A stretch of DNA of 64,000 nt from Micropterix aruncella (GCA_944548615.1 OX155974.1:3648364-3712363); one strand, 5' to 3'. Positions 21,904 to 33,305 are shown, counted from the first letter of the stretch. Numbers and translations: made by a program. The notes: generated by a model from the sequence alone, not told the origin.

Positions 21904-22212
21904 TTAACCCGTTGAGTATGATACGACCAAATCTGGTTGTGAAACAATCATCTGTTGAGTATGATACGACCAGATCTGGTCGCGCGTTTTTTCACTTTGA
22001 CGTTCTCATATTTATTCATAATTATCTAATTGTTTTACAAAATGATATTTCAATATTCTATATTCGAAATTTCAATGCAATCATTGTGCAGTTGTTCTTT
22101 TTATGATTGGTGTAGTAGTTTCGTAGTTATAGTACTTTAAGTCGATGTCGCCGAAAATCCTGCAAAAGACACAGATGCATCCATGAAAATACCCATTTAC
22201 TCCAAGGGTTAA
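21904..22212 (-). mobile_element. TTAA element family A, reverse complete copy
   Basis: TTAACCCGTTGAGTA and CTCCAAGGGTTAA form the ends. It sits in the reverse transcriptase frame at a TTAA. The interior is nearly identical to the copies at 15429 and 54963. Confidence 0.9.
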
Positions 22213-22245
22213 CACTGTATTTAAGCCTATATGGTTGTACAGTGA

Positions 22246-22689
22246 AGTGAGTTTCGCTTAAAATAGAATCCGCGTTTTCAATTTCTACTTAAATTTTTTT
22301 ATTTTCTCTTGTCAGCGTTTTTACTTTTGCTTGTAGCTTATCTAGAGTATCCATTTTGTTTGTTTACTCTCTTCGGTGCCGTTTAAAAAATGTAGAGTTA
22401 GGTGGTTATGATTGTATGGCAGTCGATCAAATTTTGGATGCGTTCTCTCTGTTTTTCGGTTGTATTCACGTCGATATATTTATGGTGTTCGGTAATGCTG
22501 TGCGCTTTTGCATATCGTGAACGGGTCACAGTGCTAAATGAGTCACCGTTGAGCGGGTCAAAGCACTGCATGAATAATTATTTATCAGACTCGATTCTTT
22601 TTCAAATAATTTGCGGTTTAGAGTAAAACGAGCACAAAATTATGTTTTTACTTTCACTATTCGTTTATTCAATTCATTTCCACTGGTAT
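22246..22689. other. Intron 2, nothing recognised
   Basis: AT-rich sequence without a recognisable repeat or coding signal. Confidence 0.45.
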
Positions 22690-22902
22690 AAATGGGCCCT
22701 TGCTGAGTTGGCCACGAAGACCCATTCTGTTCAGGGTTGATCACACTCACGGGTCAACACCTATCCGATGGCCTCCACGCATGAAGTGCGAGCCTGGGTA
22801 GGACTCTGGCCTTATGGTCAGTTTCCCCTAGGAATCAACCTTCTGGCGCTCCTGGACGGTCTGCGCATAAGCCAATCGACTGTGCACTCTGACTAACTTA
22901 TT
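22690..22902 (+). repeat. Unit-I repeat, 5' part
   Basis: The first 210 bases of unit I (AATGGGCCCTTGCTGAGTTG) are joined head to head to the reverse copy that follows. Confidence 0.8.
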
Positions 22903-23575
22903 GAGATGTCAACCACAACGGGCGAACCCGTCACCGCAGGACGTTTTAACGATTCTTCGTTCTATCGACCGTGCAGTGAGCGTAGAAGACTTTGGACATA
23001 ACAAATCCGACGTCTAGCTACGCCACAACCCGCAAGAAGCCAACGCCTTTACAGCGAGATAGCCAGTAATGTTACCTGGCGGGCCGACACTCGCGCCCTT
23101 GCTTCCAATTGTGACCAGATTTCTCCGGTCTCTCGATTGGTTCCGAGTTCGAGGTCGCTTGCGCGGTCCTCTCCCTTACGAAGCGGTGAAACGGTGTGCG
23201 CCGAATCTATCGCGGACCAAGGTGTCCTTTGCCCGACTCTGAACCGGGATCGGATGGCCAATGGTCATTTCAAGAGCAGTCGCCGTAAGGTAGGCAACCA
23301 CCCCCGCTCTATAGGAAACAGTACAGTTCCCAGACTCCCCCGACTGTTAGTCGGAGAGCACAGTCGATTGGCTTGCGCCGCTCGGTGCGCAGACCGTCCA
23401 GGAGCGCCAGAGGTTTGATTCTCTGGGGAGACCGGTTGACCCAGTGTCCTACCCAGGTTCGCGCCCCATGCGTGGAGGCCATCGGATGGGTGTTGACCCG
23501 TGAGTGTGACCGACCCTGAACACATGGGTCATCGTGGCCACCTCATCATGGGCCCGTTAGCTCCCCCCAGACTAA
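22903..23575 (-). repeat. Unit-I repeat, reverse, near-complete copy
   Basis: It begins with the 3' end (GTCAACCACAACGGGCGAAC in reverse) and runs to GGGCCCGTTAGCTCC. It resembles the copy at 30514 closely, including a CACATGGGTCATCGTGG variant. Confidence 0.85.
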
Positions 23576-24013
23576 CAGTCGGGGGAGTCTGGAAGCAGTA
23601 CTGTTTCCTATAGAGCGAGGGTGGTTGCGGACCTTACGGCGACTGCTCTTCAAATGACCATCGGCCATCCGATCCTGGGTTAACAGCCGGGCAAAGGACG
23701 CTGTGGTCCGCGATAGATTTGTTTAACACCGTTTCACCGCTTCGTAAGGGAGAGGACCGCGCAAGCGATCTCGAACTCGTAACTAATCGAGAGACCGGAG
23801 TAATCTGGTCACAATTGGAAGCAAGGGCGTGAGTGTCGGCCCGCCGGGTAATATTCCTGGCTATCTCGCAGTTAAGGCGTTGGCCTCTTACGGGCTTGTG
23901 GCCTAGCTAGACGGTGGACTGTTTTGTCCTCAAGTCTTCTACGCTCACTCCAGGGAGATAGAACGACTAATCGTTAAAACTTCCTGAGGTGACGGGCCCG
24001 CCCTCTGTAGTCG
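23576..24013 (+). repeat. Unit-I repeat lacking its 5' end
   Basis: The copy starts inside the unit at GACTAACAGTCGGGGGAGTC and continues to the normal 3' end (TAGTCGACAAGCC). Loss of the 5' end with an intact 3' end is the pattern left by reverse transcription from a 3' end. Confidence 0.8.
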
Positions 24014-24196
24014 ACAAGCCAAGTTGGTGTATCACTGTTTTTTGCCTCAAAAAACTTATTTTTTTTGGTAGATTTTTGTATTTTATCCGGGAACAATCTA
24101 ATACTGGTAGTGACCGACTGAACGAAAAAACTGAACTGAGTCTTACCAATATTCACCAATATAATCTCACCAATATTTTCCTTTATTATTTCACAG

Positions 24197-24303
24197 TGAA
24201 GAAGATGGTACCAATGGCATTGAAAGTATATCAGATGAAGACGTCATAAAATGGATGAACCCGAAACTCACAGACGTTATGAGAAAGCTACAAATGAACT
24301 ATG
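24197..24303 (+). CDS. ZSWIM1/3-like gene, exon 3 (residues 205-240)
   Basis: The acceptor is TTATTTCACAG and the donor is GTAAGC (phase 1). The peptide EEDGTNGIESISDEDVIKW, then MNPKLTDVMRKLQMNYG, has an acidic part and a helix that corresponds to the stretch before the transposase-like domain in ZSWIM3. Confidence 0.85.
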
Positions 24304-24451
24304 GTAAGCAGTTGTGTCATTCTTTTCTAACCTTGCCCTCTTAAGTCAGTACACAACCTTGGGGTTGCAAATTGTGTTATTACGTTTGCCATACAGAAAT
24401 CAGTCTAAGAGCCAGATGTTTGATTCGTGGTAGTATTCCTAATTTACCATA

Positions 24452-25105
24452 ACTAGAACTAGAGTTGTCGACTACAACTGGCGAGCCAGTCACCTCAAGA
24501 AGTTGTAACGATTAGTCGTTCTATCTCCCTGGAGTGAGCGCAGAAGACTTGGACAAACAGTCCACTGTCTAGCTCCGCCACAAACCCGTAAGAGACCAAC
24601 GCCTTAACCGCGAGATATCAAGGAGTGTTACCCAGCGGGCTTACACTTTTGCCCTTACTTCTAATTGCGACCAGATTACTCCAGTCTCTCGATTAGTTTC
24701 GAGTTCGAGGTCGCTTGCGTGGTGAAACGGTCTGTACCGAATCTATCGTGGACCACGGCATCCTTTGCCCGGCTGTTCACCCAAGATCGGGTAGCCGATG
24801 TTCATTTCAAGAGCAGTCGCCGTAAGGTCCGCGATCACCCCCGCTCTATAGGAAACAGTACTGCTTCCAGACTCCCCCGACTGTTAGTCAGAGTGCACAG
24901 TCGATTGGCTTACGCCGCACGGTGCGCAGACCGTCCAGGACCGTCAGAAGGTTGATTCCTAGGGGAAATTAACCCTGAGGCCAGAGTCCTACCCAGGCTC
25001 GCACTTCATGCGTGGAGGCCATCGGATGGATGTTGACCCGTGAGTGTGACCAACCCTGAACAGAATGGGTCTTCGTGGCTAACTCAGCAAGGGCCCCTTA
25101 GCTCC
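24452..25105 (-). repeat. Unit-I repeat, complete reverse copy with 13-bp duplication
   Basis: CTAATTTACCATA (24439-24451) and CTAATTTATCATA (25106-25118) flank the copy, 12 of 13 matching. Its 3' end carries an extra CTCTAGTTCTAGT tail. The subfamily has a GACCGTCAGAAGG variant. Confidence 0.85.
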
Positions 25106-25207
25106 CTAATTTATCATAGTAATTAATATTGGATCGACTGGTTAAATATCGCTGTTTTGCAAATAACTACTGATTGTTAAGTATTACCACGGATCAAACA
25201 ACTGGCC

Positions 25208-26159
25208 TTAACCCCTCAAGACAGTAACGTCCCGAATCGGGTACGATGTATTGTAGTCAATGCTCAGTAACGTCCCAAAATGGGTACAAGCGCGGAGCGA
25301 CGAACCGCGCTCTCAACGAACTGAATTTACACCAAAATCACAGTGCAACCACCCCCTGTTAGATATGTGTGAGAAAGACGGATAAATTCTGTATTGTACG
25401 ATTATTCAGTCGTGCTTCTCGCAGTCTAGAATTCCTAATATAATTGTTTGTATTCTGGGGGCACTTAGTCGAGTGCTGCCGTTGCTCGGATCTTTGCTTC
25501 TCTTCAGATATTATGTAGCTTCTCTTCGGATATATGTATGAAAATAAATAAAACGAGCTAATAGATTTGGTAAAGAATAGATTTGTTTACAATTTCTAGA
25601 TAGGGTTTTGTATTTTGAGATAAAACGTCGATATCGCTGAATAAGTGAGTTTTTTTCAGCTCTCCGACTTTCTATTCATTCTTTCCATTCATAATTATCT
25701 AATTGTTTTACAAAATGAGGTTTTAATGTTTGATATTTCAAGTTTGAATGCGATCATTCTACAATTCTTCTTTTCATGATCCATCAAGTAGTTTCTTTCT
25801 TGTGGTCATTTTTATAAAGAGGTATATTGTTGACCTTTAACTCTCAGAAAAAAACAGGTGACTGCCAAGATTTACACCCGACGCTTGAATGCTTTTTCAA
25901 GAATCCACGCTTGGTTTCTGAGGTTCTTATTAGAAGTACGATTAATTATAAATTAATATCGATGACAATCGTACTCTTAGACCACCGTTACCCCATCGCT
26001 ATTTTTGACCATATAAAAATTGATTAGTTATGGCAGCACTCATCTTATTTGATCAACTAGTTTCTTTCTTATGATCGTTTTTCTAAAGTGCTATATTTTG
26101 AACCTTCAACTCTTAGAAATGACAGGTGACTGCCAAGATTTACACCCTTGAGGGGTTAA
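25208..26159 (+). mobile_element. TTAA element family E, copy 1
   Basis: TTAACCCCTCAAG is a perfect 13-bp inverted end. The right-end sequence (ACAGGTGACTGCCAAGATTT) occurs twice, at about 25853 and 26124, separated by a dispersed repeat (25880-26035). A longer copy is at 33742. It ends only 69 bases before exon 4. Confidence 0.85.
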
Positions 26160-26228
26160 TACATAAAATAGTTCTTAGAAATAGTCTTTTTTCTTTCAAT
26201 TTATTGTATATTTTTTTAATGATTCCAG

Positions 26229-26345
26229 ATGCTGGTGTAAAGTTAATGCTGTCGCCCACCGGCGGTATACAATGTATATATTTCACAACTCCTAGCATGC
26301 AGTTGGCGTTTAACACAGTTCCACAATTTCTGTGCATCCAAACAG
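26229..26345 (+). CDS. ZSWIM1/3-like gene, exon 4 (residues 241-279)
   Basis: The acceptor is TGATTCCAG and the donor is GTAAAA (phase 1 on both sides). VKLMLSPTGGIQCIYFTTPS and MQLAFNTVPQFLCIQT open the MULE-transposase-like domain. In active MULE transposases this strand ends in a catalytic Asp; here the position reads C-I-Q-T, so the first acid is gone. Confidence 0.85.
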
Positions 26346-26555
26346 GTAAAAAACGTAAATATCTATCCATGTTAATAAAAGGCAGTGTGACTGACTGACT
26401 CACTTACTCATTCACCAACGCCGAGCCAAAACTACTGCGGCCAGAGACAGTAACTTTCCTATTATACCTAAATCGAATATACGCCTAAAGACCATAGATC
26501 CCGGGTTATCGGATCATGCATTTCATGTTATTGAGATTGATGATGTTTTTAAGCG

Positions 26556-27650
26556 TACTTTGATTGCGTCCAAACCGATCTTCTACTTGCAAAATTAGAC
26601 TATTATGGCATCCGAGGTACGGCAAATAACCTATTCAAGACTTATCTGCAAAACAGAATGCAAAAAGTAGAAATAGCCAATATTGGCAGAGATCTAATCG
26701 AGTCCGTAGCAACTTCCGAAATACTTACTGTCAATATTGGAGTACCCCAAGGCTCAATTCTTGGACCGTTGCTTTTCATTATTTACATAAATGACCTGAG
26801 TCCAAATCTATCTAAATGTGAAGTCACCCAATTTGCAGACGATACTAGCGCTGTAGTTGAAGCTGACAACATAAATACGCTCACTGCCAATCTCAATACA
26901 TCTCTTGGTGAACTTGATGATTGGTTTAATGCGAACAAGATGTCTCTAAATATGTCTAAAACTGTTATTTTAAATTTTAATAGCAAGACATCATCTATAA
27001 AAGTAAACTACCCGGTTGAACTTGCGGAATCAGTTAAATTCCTCGGACTACATCTGGATGCAAAGATGTCATGGAATCTACATATAGAGCATGTTAAGTC
27101 AAAACTTTCGTCAGCCTGCTATGCTCTATTACGCATCAGAAATTGTTTGGAGAGAACTGAAGTAATATCGGCCTATTACGCGCTAGTTGAGTCACACCTG
27201 CGCTATGGTATTCTTTTATGGGGTAATGCAGCACACATCAACAGTGTATTCACTCTCCAGAAAAGAGCCATACGTGCGATAGTAGGTATTGGTCCACGGC
27301 AGTCATGTCGTGAACACTTCCAAAAACTAGGGATATTGACCGTATATGCGATTTTTGCTCAAGAAGCTCTTTGCGAATTCTATTGCAATAAGAGCTCGGC
27401 CATATCCCACGAGGAAGTACATCGGCATGACACCAGGAATAAAACCCTGTATCTCCAACCGTTCGTAGCACGTACTGCCAAGTTCCAGGCGACTAGTCGA
27501 TACTTAGGCCTCAAACTTTTCAATAAATTGCCCGAAAGATTAAAAGAAATTAAAAACATCGATATTTTCAAGAGATCCATCCGAGTCTATCTGCTTAAAA
27601 TCAACATGTATGCCCATAACGACTTCTTAAAATATTTTGAAAATACATAG
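26556..27650 (+). pseudogene. CR1/Jockey-type LINE reverse transcriptase, 5'-truncated
   Basis: From motif A (FDCVQTDLLLAKLDYYG) the frame is open for about 365 codons: GVPQGSILGPLLFIIYINDL, FADDTSAVVE, SVKFLGLHLDAKMSW, SHLRYGILLWGNA, and HRHDTRNKT near the end. The FADD box is intact. Upstream a stop and frameshift break the start of motif A. A polyadenylation signal AATAAA and a TTTAC repeat tail (27852-27880) end the element. A diverged relative lies at 47700. Confidence 0.85.
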
Positions 27651-27851
27651 CATCGTATCTACCCATTTAATCTAATACATATTATTTACCGTTAATTGTT
27701 TTGTTGTAAACTGTTATCATATAGTCTATGTTTTTGTAAATTAGTAAGTTTAAAACTATATATTGTATATCATCTCTTGTCTAAATTGAGTAACTAATTT
27801 AAGATTAATTACTGTCATTCCTACACAATTGTATGGTTGTATTGGAAATAA

Positions 27852-27882
27852 ATACCTTTTACTTTACTTTACTTTACTTATT
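27852..27882 (+). repeat. LINE 3' tail of TTTAC units
   Basis: Short tandem TTTAC units directly follow an AATAAA-like signal and mark the 3' end of the LINE. Confidence 0.8.
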
Positions 27883-28100
27883 AACTCATTCTTCTTGGTC
27901 ATTGTGACCTGCTCGTTATCTTGGGTTTACTCAATCGACTGTGCCCTCTGGTGAATAGCTGAGGGTGGTCTGGAAGCCAGCCTTTATGTGTGAAAAACTA
28001 CGCTGTAAATTCTTTGTCAATTTTGTTAGTAAATTCTAGCAATGTCGTTTTTTCATGAATTTCCTCTTGTTTAGTAGTTATTAATCTTGTTAGTCATGTA

Positions 28101-28577
28101 TCCTACTAATATTATAAACGCGAAAGTTTGTATGTATGTATGGATGTTTGTTACTCTTTCACCCAAAAACTACTGAATGGATTTTGATGAAACTTTACAA
28201 TAATATAGCTTACACATCAGAATAACACATAGGCTATAATTTATAAAGATATTGTGTGAATTATCTAAAATATACGATAACTGTCAAGTAAGTAGGAAAA
28301 TCTAAGAAATTGACATTCGAAATTTAAATTCTATCCTACTATCCTACTAATCCTACTAATATTATAAACGCGAAAGTTTGTATATATGTATGGATGTTTG
28401 TTACTCTTTCACGCAAAAACTACTGAATGGATTTTGATGAATAGCACATAAGCTATAATTACATATCAAACACATCAGAATAGCACATAGGCTATAATTT
28501 ATAAAGATATATGGTTTTCTATCATCATTATCACAATTTTCCATCACCACGCGGGTGAAACCGCTGGGCGCAGCTAG
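28101..28577 (+). mobile_element. Helitron (Lepidoptera type) with two 5' ends
   Basis: It starts TCCTACTAATATTATAAACG after a host A and ends GCAGCTAG before a host T, as Helitrons do. A hairpin of GCGGGT/ACCGC type lies just before the end. A second 5' end (about 28349) starts inside, so a truncated copy is followed directly by a second copy. It is non-coding; such elements are mobilised by rolling-circle enzymes supplied elsewhere. Confidence 0.85.
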
Positions 28578-28606
28578 TATTATATATTTGTATATATACT
28601 ATATAT

Positions 28607-29590
28607 TTGTTACAAATTGTGGAGATAAAGAAAATTAAATCACTCCCAAAACCTATAACATGTGGAGTACCTCAAGGTTCTATTCTGGGTCCGCTATTAT
28701 TTATTATTTTTATAAATGATGTGGGTGATTCAATGCCCTTAAATTGTAATACATTACTATACGCAGATGACACTAGTTTTGTATTCCAAGGTACAACTAG
28801 CGATGAAGTAGGACATAATGCCAACAAATGTCTCTCTGTAGCTAGTAACTGGTTTAAAACGAACCAATTATTATTAAATCCCACCAAAACCGTAGCCATG
28901 AATTTTGCCTTAAAAAAAGTTAACAATATCAATATCATCATGGACTCTAATAAAGTTCAGGTCGTTAACGCGGCCAAATTTCTAGGTATTACAATAGACC
29001 AGAAATTAAACTGGAGTCCACATATCGAGAGGCTATCGAAGGAACTGTGTTCTGCTATTTATGCCATACGAAAAATCAAATTTCTAGCCGGTGAACAAGC
29101 CGCAATGAGCACATACTATGCGTGCTTTCATTCGAAGATGGCTTATGGTATCCTAACATGGGGTAATGCACCAGATAGCCATCGTATTTTTATACTGCAA
29201 AAGCAAGCTCTCAGGACGATATTTGGGTTAAAAAGAGACGACCACTGTGCTCCGATCTTTAAAAATAAAAAAATATTAACATTTCAATCTGAATTTATAT
29301 ATCAGTGCATAATTTATGCGAAAGCAAATTTGAAAAACGAGGAAAAGCATTCGAGTCTGCATGAACATAACACTCGCAATAAAAATAATGTAGTAATCCC
29401 CAAAGTGCGGCTTTCTTTATACCAGAGATCATATTTATATTTGGGGTTTAAATTTTTCAACTCATTGCCAGCAGAAATTAAAATACTTCAAGAGGTTGCA
29501 TTTAAGAAATGCATAAAAAGAAACTTAGCCATGCATGCTCTCTATAATTTGGTTGAATTTGACAAGGCCGTCTTAGTTTTTAAAAAATAA
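28607..29590 (+). pseudogene. CR1/Jockey-type LINE reverse transcriptase, 5'-truncated, open C-terminal part
   Basis: An open frame of about 327 codons includes GVPQGSILGPLLFIIFINDV, YADDTSFVF, AAKFLGITIDQKLNW, SKMAYGILTWGNA, EHNTRNKNN and YLGFKFFNSLP. Everything before the GVPQG motif is missing, so the catalytic palm is incomplete. The element ends at a tail of ATGACT repeats (about 29905-29930). It differs from the LINE at 26556 at most positions, so this is a separate family in the same supergroup. Confidence 0.85.
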
Positions 29591-29904
29591 ATTAGCTTTT
29601 ATCAAATTTGTTCTGTATTTTGTCACCGTAGTTTTGATTTCATTGTAAAACTTGTTGTTTGTTAACTGATTATTTTAAAATTTCTTGATTGACTATTTTT
29701 AAAACTTATCGATAGATTATTTAAAAATGTTGTTTACATTTTTTTTTTTTTGTTATTTGAGTCTGTAAGATTGAATTTTTATAATTGATCCGATGGTGTC
29801 TTGCTTTTACATATAAAAAGTATATGTACACGTAATGAAGTTGTAATAACCTCTAGAAAATGTAAAATGACGTATTCCACAGTATGTACTTTTTGGAATT
29901 AATA

Positions 29905-29930
29905 AAATATGACTATGACTATGACTATGA
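29905..29930 (+). repeat. LINE 3' tail of ATGACT units
   Basis: AATAAAATATGACTATGACT and further units end the LINE. A Helitron begins immediately after. Confidence 0.8.
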
Positions 29931-30437
29931 CTAGATGACCTGGTGAACTTCGTACCACCTAAAATTGATTTGATTGTAACTCTTCATAAGCGTTTATTAA
30001 TCCTAATCAACCTTCCAAATCCAATTAATTGAAATCTATAATACGGTCGAATCATGTACGGTTTGAGTTTCGTTTGGTGATTAAATATATTTTTTTTACT
30101 TTTTTTACTTTTCTGACTTTTTTGACCTTTTTGACTTTTTCGACTTTTTAACTTATTGAAATTTTACACATAGTATGGAATGAATAACAGTTATGGATGG
30201 CGCAGCTGTCAAATTATAGGATTGCCGAGATAACCATCTAGAAAGTGGCCTATTTTCCAAAATGACCAATTTCGATTTTTTCGATTTTCAGTTGTTTCTT
30301 TGAGTTTTTCCTAAATATTTTTTTTGTAAACCACCCCTGAATCAAGGCAAAAAAAAAATATATAATAATTCGAATCGGTCTAGTCATTTCCGAGATCTTG
30401 CGAGACTAACGCACGGCGATTCATTTTTATATATAGA
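29931..30437 (-). mobile_element. Helitron, reverse, second type
   Basis: Read in reverse it starts TCTATATATAAAAATGAATC after a host A and ends CCAGGTCATCTAG before a host T. The interior has repeated CTTTTTGACTTTTT words. It is inserted at the end of the LINE tail. Confidence 0.8.
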
Positions 30438-30513
30438 TATGGAGGCCGGCCGAAACGGCTACGTGCAGATCTGTCAAACAACGCATAGTACCTATAGGCA
30501 CTGTCGGCGTACA

Positions 30514-31150
30514 TCTTGCGGTGTCAACTACAACGGGCGAGCCCGTCACCACAGGACGTTTTAACGATTTTTCGTTCTGTCGCCCTGCAGTGAGCGTAGA
30601 CGACTTTGGACAATACAATCCAACGTCTAGCTACGTCACAACCCGCAAGAGACCAACGCCTTTACCGCGAGATAGCCAGTATGTTACCTGGCGGGCCGAC
30701 ACTCGCGCCCTTGCTTCCAATTGTGACCAGATTTCTCCGGTCTCTCGATTGGTTCCGAGTTCAAGGTCGCTTGCGCGGTCCTCTGCCTTACGAAGCGGTG
30801 AAACGGTGTACACCGAATCTATCGCGGACCAAGGCGTCCTTTGCCCGACTCTGAACCGGGATCGGATGGCCAATGGTCATTTCAAGAGCAGTCGCCGTAA
30901 GGTAGGCAACCACCCCCGCTCTATAGGAAACAATAGAGTTCCCAGACTCCCCCGACTTAGTCGGAGAGCACAATCGATTGGCTTGCGCCGCTCGGTGCGC
31001 AGACCGTCCAGGAGCGCCAGAGGTTTGATTCCCAGGGGAGACTGTTTGACCCAGTGTCCTACCCAGGTTCGCACCCCATGCGTGGAGTGTGACCGATCCT
31101 GAACACATGGGTCATCGTGGCCACCTCATCATGGGCCCGTTAGCTCCCGG
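30514..31150 (-). repeat. Unit-I repeat, complete reverse copy with 13-bp duplication
   Basis: CTGTCGGCGTACA (30501-30513) and CTGTCGGCATACA (31151-31163) flank the copy, 12 of 13 matching. The copy lacks some bases near CGTGGAGTGTGACCG. The antisense frame is open for about 190 codons in this copy. Confidence 0.85.
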
Positions 31151-31177
31151 CTGTCGGCATACAACGGGTTAAGCAGA

Positions 31178-31460
31178 GAGGCGGTGTCGACTACAACGGG
31201 CGAACCTGTCACCCCATGTTGTTATATCGAAATGTGATCGTTCTTACAGCCATGGGATGACCGTAGAAGACTTAGTGACAATACAAATCTACTGTCTAGC
31301 TATGCCAACATGCCCGACAGAGACCAAAACCTTACGGCGAGGCACCGGGAAAGGTACTCAGCGGCCAGCCTCGCCCCCTGTCTATTAGTTTTGGAAGGAT
31401 ATCTCCGTCTGGAATTATCCATCAGGATACCTCCTTCCTCCCGAAGAGGACATGACCGAA
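31178..31460 (-). repeat. Divergent unit-I relative
   Basis: GTCGACTACAACGGGCGAAC starts the stretch in the same way as unit I, then diverges strongly, keeping GTAGAAGACTTAG and GTCTAGCTATGCC. It is probably an old subfamily. Confidence 0.55.
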
Positions 31461-31854
31461 GTCGCTTATGCGGCCTCTACCTGTTGTATTTCAGCAGTAA
31501 TTCAATAAGAATTTATCGCAGACTTGGGCGTCCTTTATCCGTCCTACCACTGGGGATCGGGTGGCAGATAGGTCGTTTCAAGAATGGCATGACAACAAGT
31601 CAGCATTTAACCCTGCTGCTTAGGGGAGTTTTCTCTGCCAAGAGGCAGAAGAAACTCCCCTGCACCTCACGTGCGAGTGTGGCCCGCTGATGCGTAAAAG
31701 ATACACCCACTTGGGTGGTCATTACCTCCAACCTGAGGAGGTAAAACAATGTGGCGCCAACTACCTGTTGCGGTTTTTAAATGACACAAGGCGTAGTGCA
31801 GAACTATAGTAGGCGACGAACACAATAAATCAGCAATGGTCGCAGTGTTACAAG

Positions 31855-32967
31855 CAGGGTTGGCTTGATTTTCCCCAACCCGATAAAACCCACTGGGTTA
31901 AATTGGGTAAAACCCACCTGAAAAAACCCGAGGGTTTTTGACGAATGTGGGTTTTTGAAAAAATACTTGTTTATAATAATTAAATCGATAAACGGATATA
32001 GCATTTATATTATATTTTATCAAAAAGAAAAAAAAAGGATGTATTTGTGACACACCCAGTCTGTTCCGTAATTTACTCCAGACCATTCCAAATGTTGAGA
32101 AGTCTTTCAATTGATGTAGAACTGGCCGGACAAGTGTAATGCCGACTACTTTTGGCATTATTTATAAGATAACTTATGGATAATATTGTTACTTGGATAG
32201 GCAGCAGAAGATGCAAAAACACATTACAAAACTATTACATTACTCTTCAAGCGACAAAGACCCTTATACACACTTTAATATACACTATTTATTTCTAAAA
32301 TCGTTTGCACTACTACTCAATACTTCTGCGCCGAAACGCTGCCAGCACTACAACTCAATACTTTCGCGCCGGAACAGCACCACTAGCGGTTGTTAGTGTT
32401 AACCCTTCAGGCCTCGGCCCCTCAGCCAATTGACAAGTTGCTGTCCCAAAAAAAAATTGTAAAAATTAGTAAAAAAATTGAATTACGACACTGTCTCACC
32501 AAAACATTAATTACTGCCAAACCACTGTACCCATAATTAAAATGAAACATAATAACATAATGAAACATAATAAAATAAAACAAATTAAAGTAAAATAAAA
32601 TTAAAACGGGGCAGTCACGCTGAATCGTTTTGTGGCCGATATCGGCCAATCGGGGCCTGAGGGGTTAGCTGTTATCCTGTTGTGAAAATAAAGGGGATCT
32701 CCCCGACAACTGACAATAACGATTTTCGGGGGAATTCCCTTCATGGTAGTGTTACAACTTTATTCAGTAGTAAATAGATTTCGATTGGGAGGAAAAAATG
32801 CGGTAAAATGGTAATAAAATAAAATAAAATGTAAAATTAGAATATATTAATTTAAAATTCTCATTAACTCTGAAAAAACCCGAAATTCCCCAAAAAAGCC
32901 CGAAAATCCCCGAAATAACCCAGTGGGCAGATATTTTTTGATAAAACCCGGGTTTTTGCCAACCCTG
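31855..32967 (+). mobile_element. Non-autonomous hAT element G, copy 2, with perfect 8-bp duplication
   Basis: CAGGGTTGGC and GCCAACCCTG form the ends. GTTACAAG flanks both sides (31847-31854 and 32968-32975). The uninterrupted site GTGTTACAAGGCTC is seen in the related LINE at 17566-17579. A family D element sits inside at 32399. Confidence 0.95.
32399..32668 (+). mobile_element. TTAA element family D, copy 2, inside the hAT element
   Basis: TTAACCCTTCAGGCC is at the left and GGCCTGAGGGGTTAG at the right, the last A being mutated. The same place in hAT copies 1 and 3 reads GTTAACTCTTATCC and its reverse without insertion, giving a direct empty site. Confidence 0.9.
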
Positions 32968-33024
32968 GTTACAAGGCTCATAAAGACCTTAGAAAAGCCC
33001 CACTCAACAAATAAATAAAAATAG

Positions 33025-33305
33025 GAGACAATATATTTCCATAGTCTCCAGACTCCTTTATCAACTAGTGAGAATGCGCAACCGAATGGCGTCGTCAAAC
33101 GGTGCGTAAACCATCCAGTAGCGCCGGGAGGCAATCCCACCAGGAGAATCCGATCCACCAGCCGTGAGGCCTGAGACGCGAGAGTCTTACCCAAGGTAGC
33201 CTTCCGTACGTGGAGGCTTCTGAATAGGAGCTGAATAGGTGTTGGGCCGATCCGAGAACAAAATGGATCTTATGGCCCAAGCTTGAACGAAACCATTCGC
33301 TACCC
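33025..33305 (+). repeat. Divergent unit-I-like repeat
   Basis: The order of a GTCTCCAGACTCC block, CGCAACCGAATGG, GGTGCGTAAACCATCCAG, a CTTACCCAAGG block and GGCTTCTGAATAGG resembles unit I in reverse with many changes. A piece of the same variant lies at 16985-17050. Confidence 0.45.

Larger units (their letters stand above)
20490..22245 (+). pseudogene. Jockey-like reverse transcriptase, interrupted by two transposons
   Basis: MKAGVPQGSVLGPVLYNIF, then an eroded ADD box and WLQKWRIRASALKS, precede the hAT insertion at 20804-21662. The frame continues as LGDVILPHTECAKYLGFHLD and RRLTWKTHI up to NKLLIF. It is then cut by a family A element at a TTAA and resumes NTVFKPIWLYSE after 22212. The motifs fit the Jockey clade. 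The order of events is readable: LINE first, hAT and TTAA element later. Confidence 0.8.
31600..33024 (+). pseudogene. R1/LOA-like LINE C-terminal fragment, split by a hAT element
   Basis: AAGAGGCAGAAGAAACTCCC onward matches the zinc-finger end at 17350-17560. It continues to GTCGCAGTGTTACAAG, where hAT element G copy 2 interrupts. The rest (GCTCATAAAGACC to AATAAATAAAAATAG) resumes after 32975. Frames are broken. Confidence 0.85.

Noticed and set aside
27960..30480. A host RT-like gene (telomerase or similar) between exons 4 and 5
   Set aside because: The frames at 26556 and 28607 have LINE motifs, 3' repeat tails and truncated 5' ends, with no splice signals.
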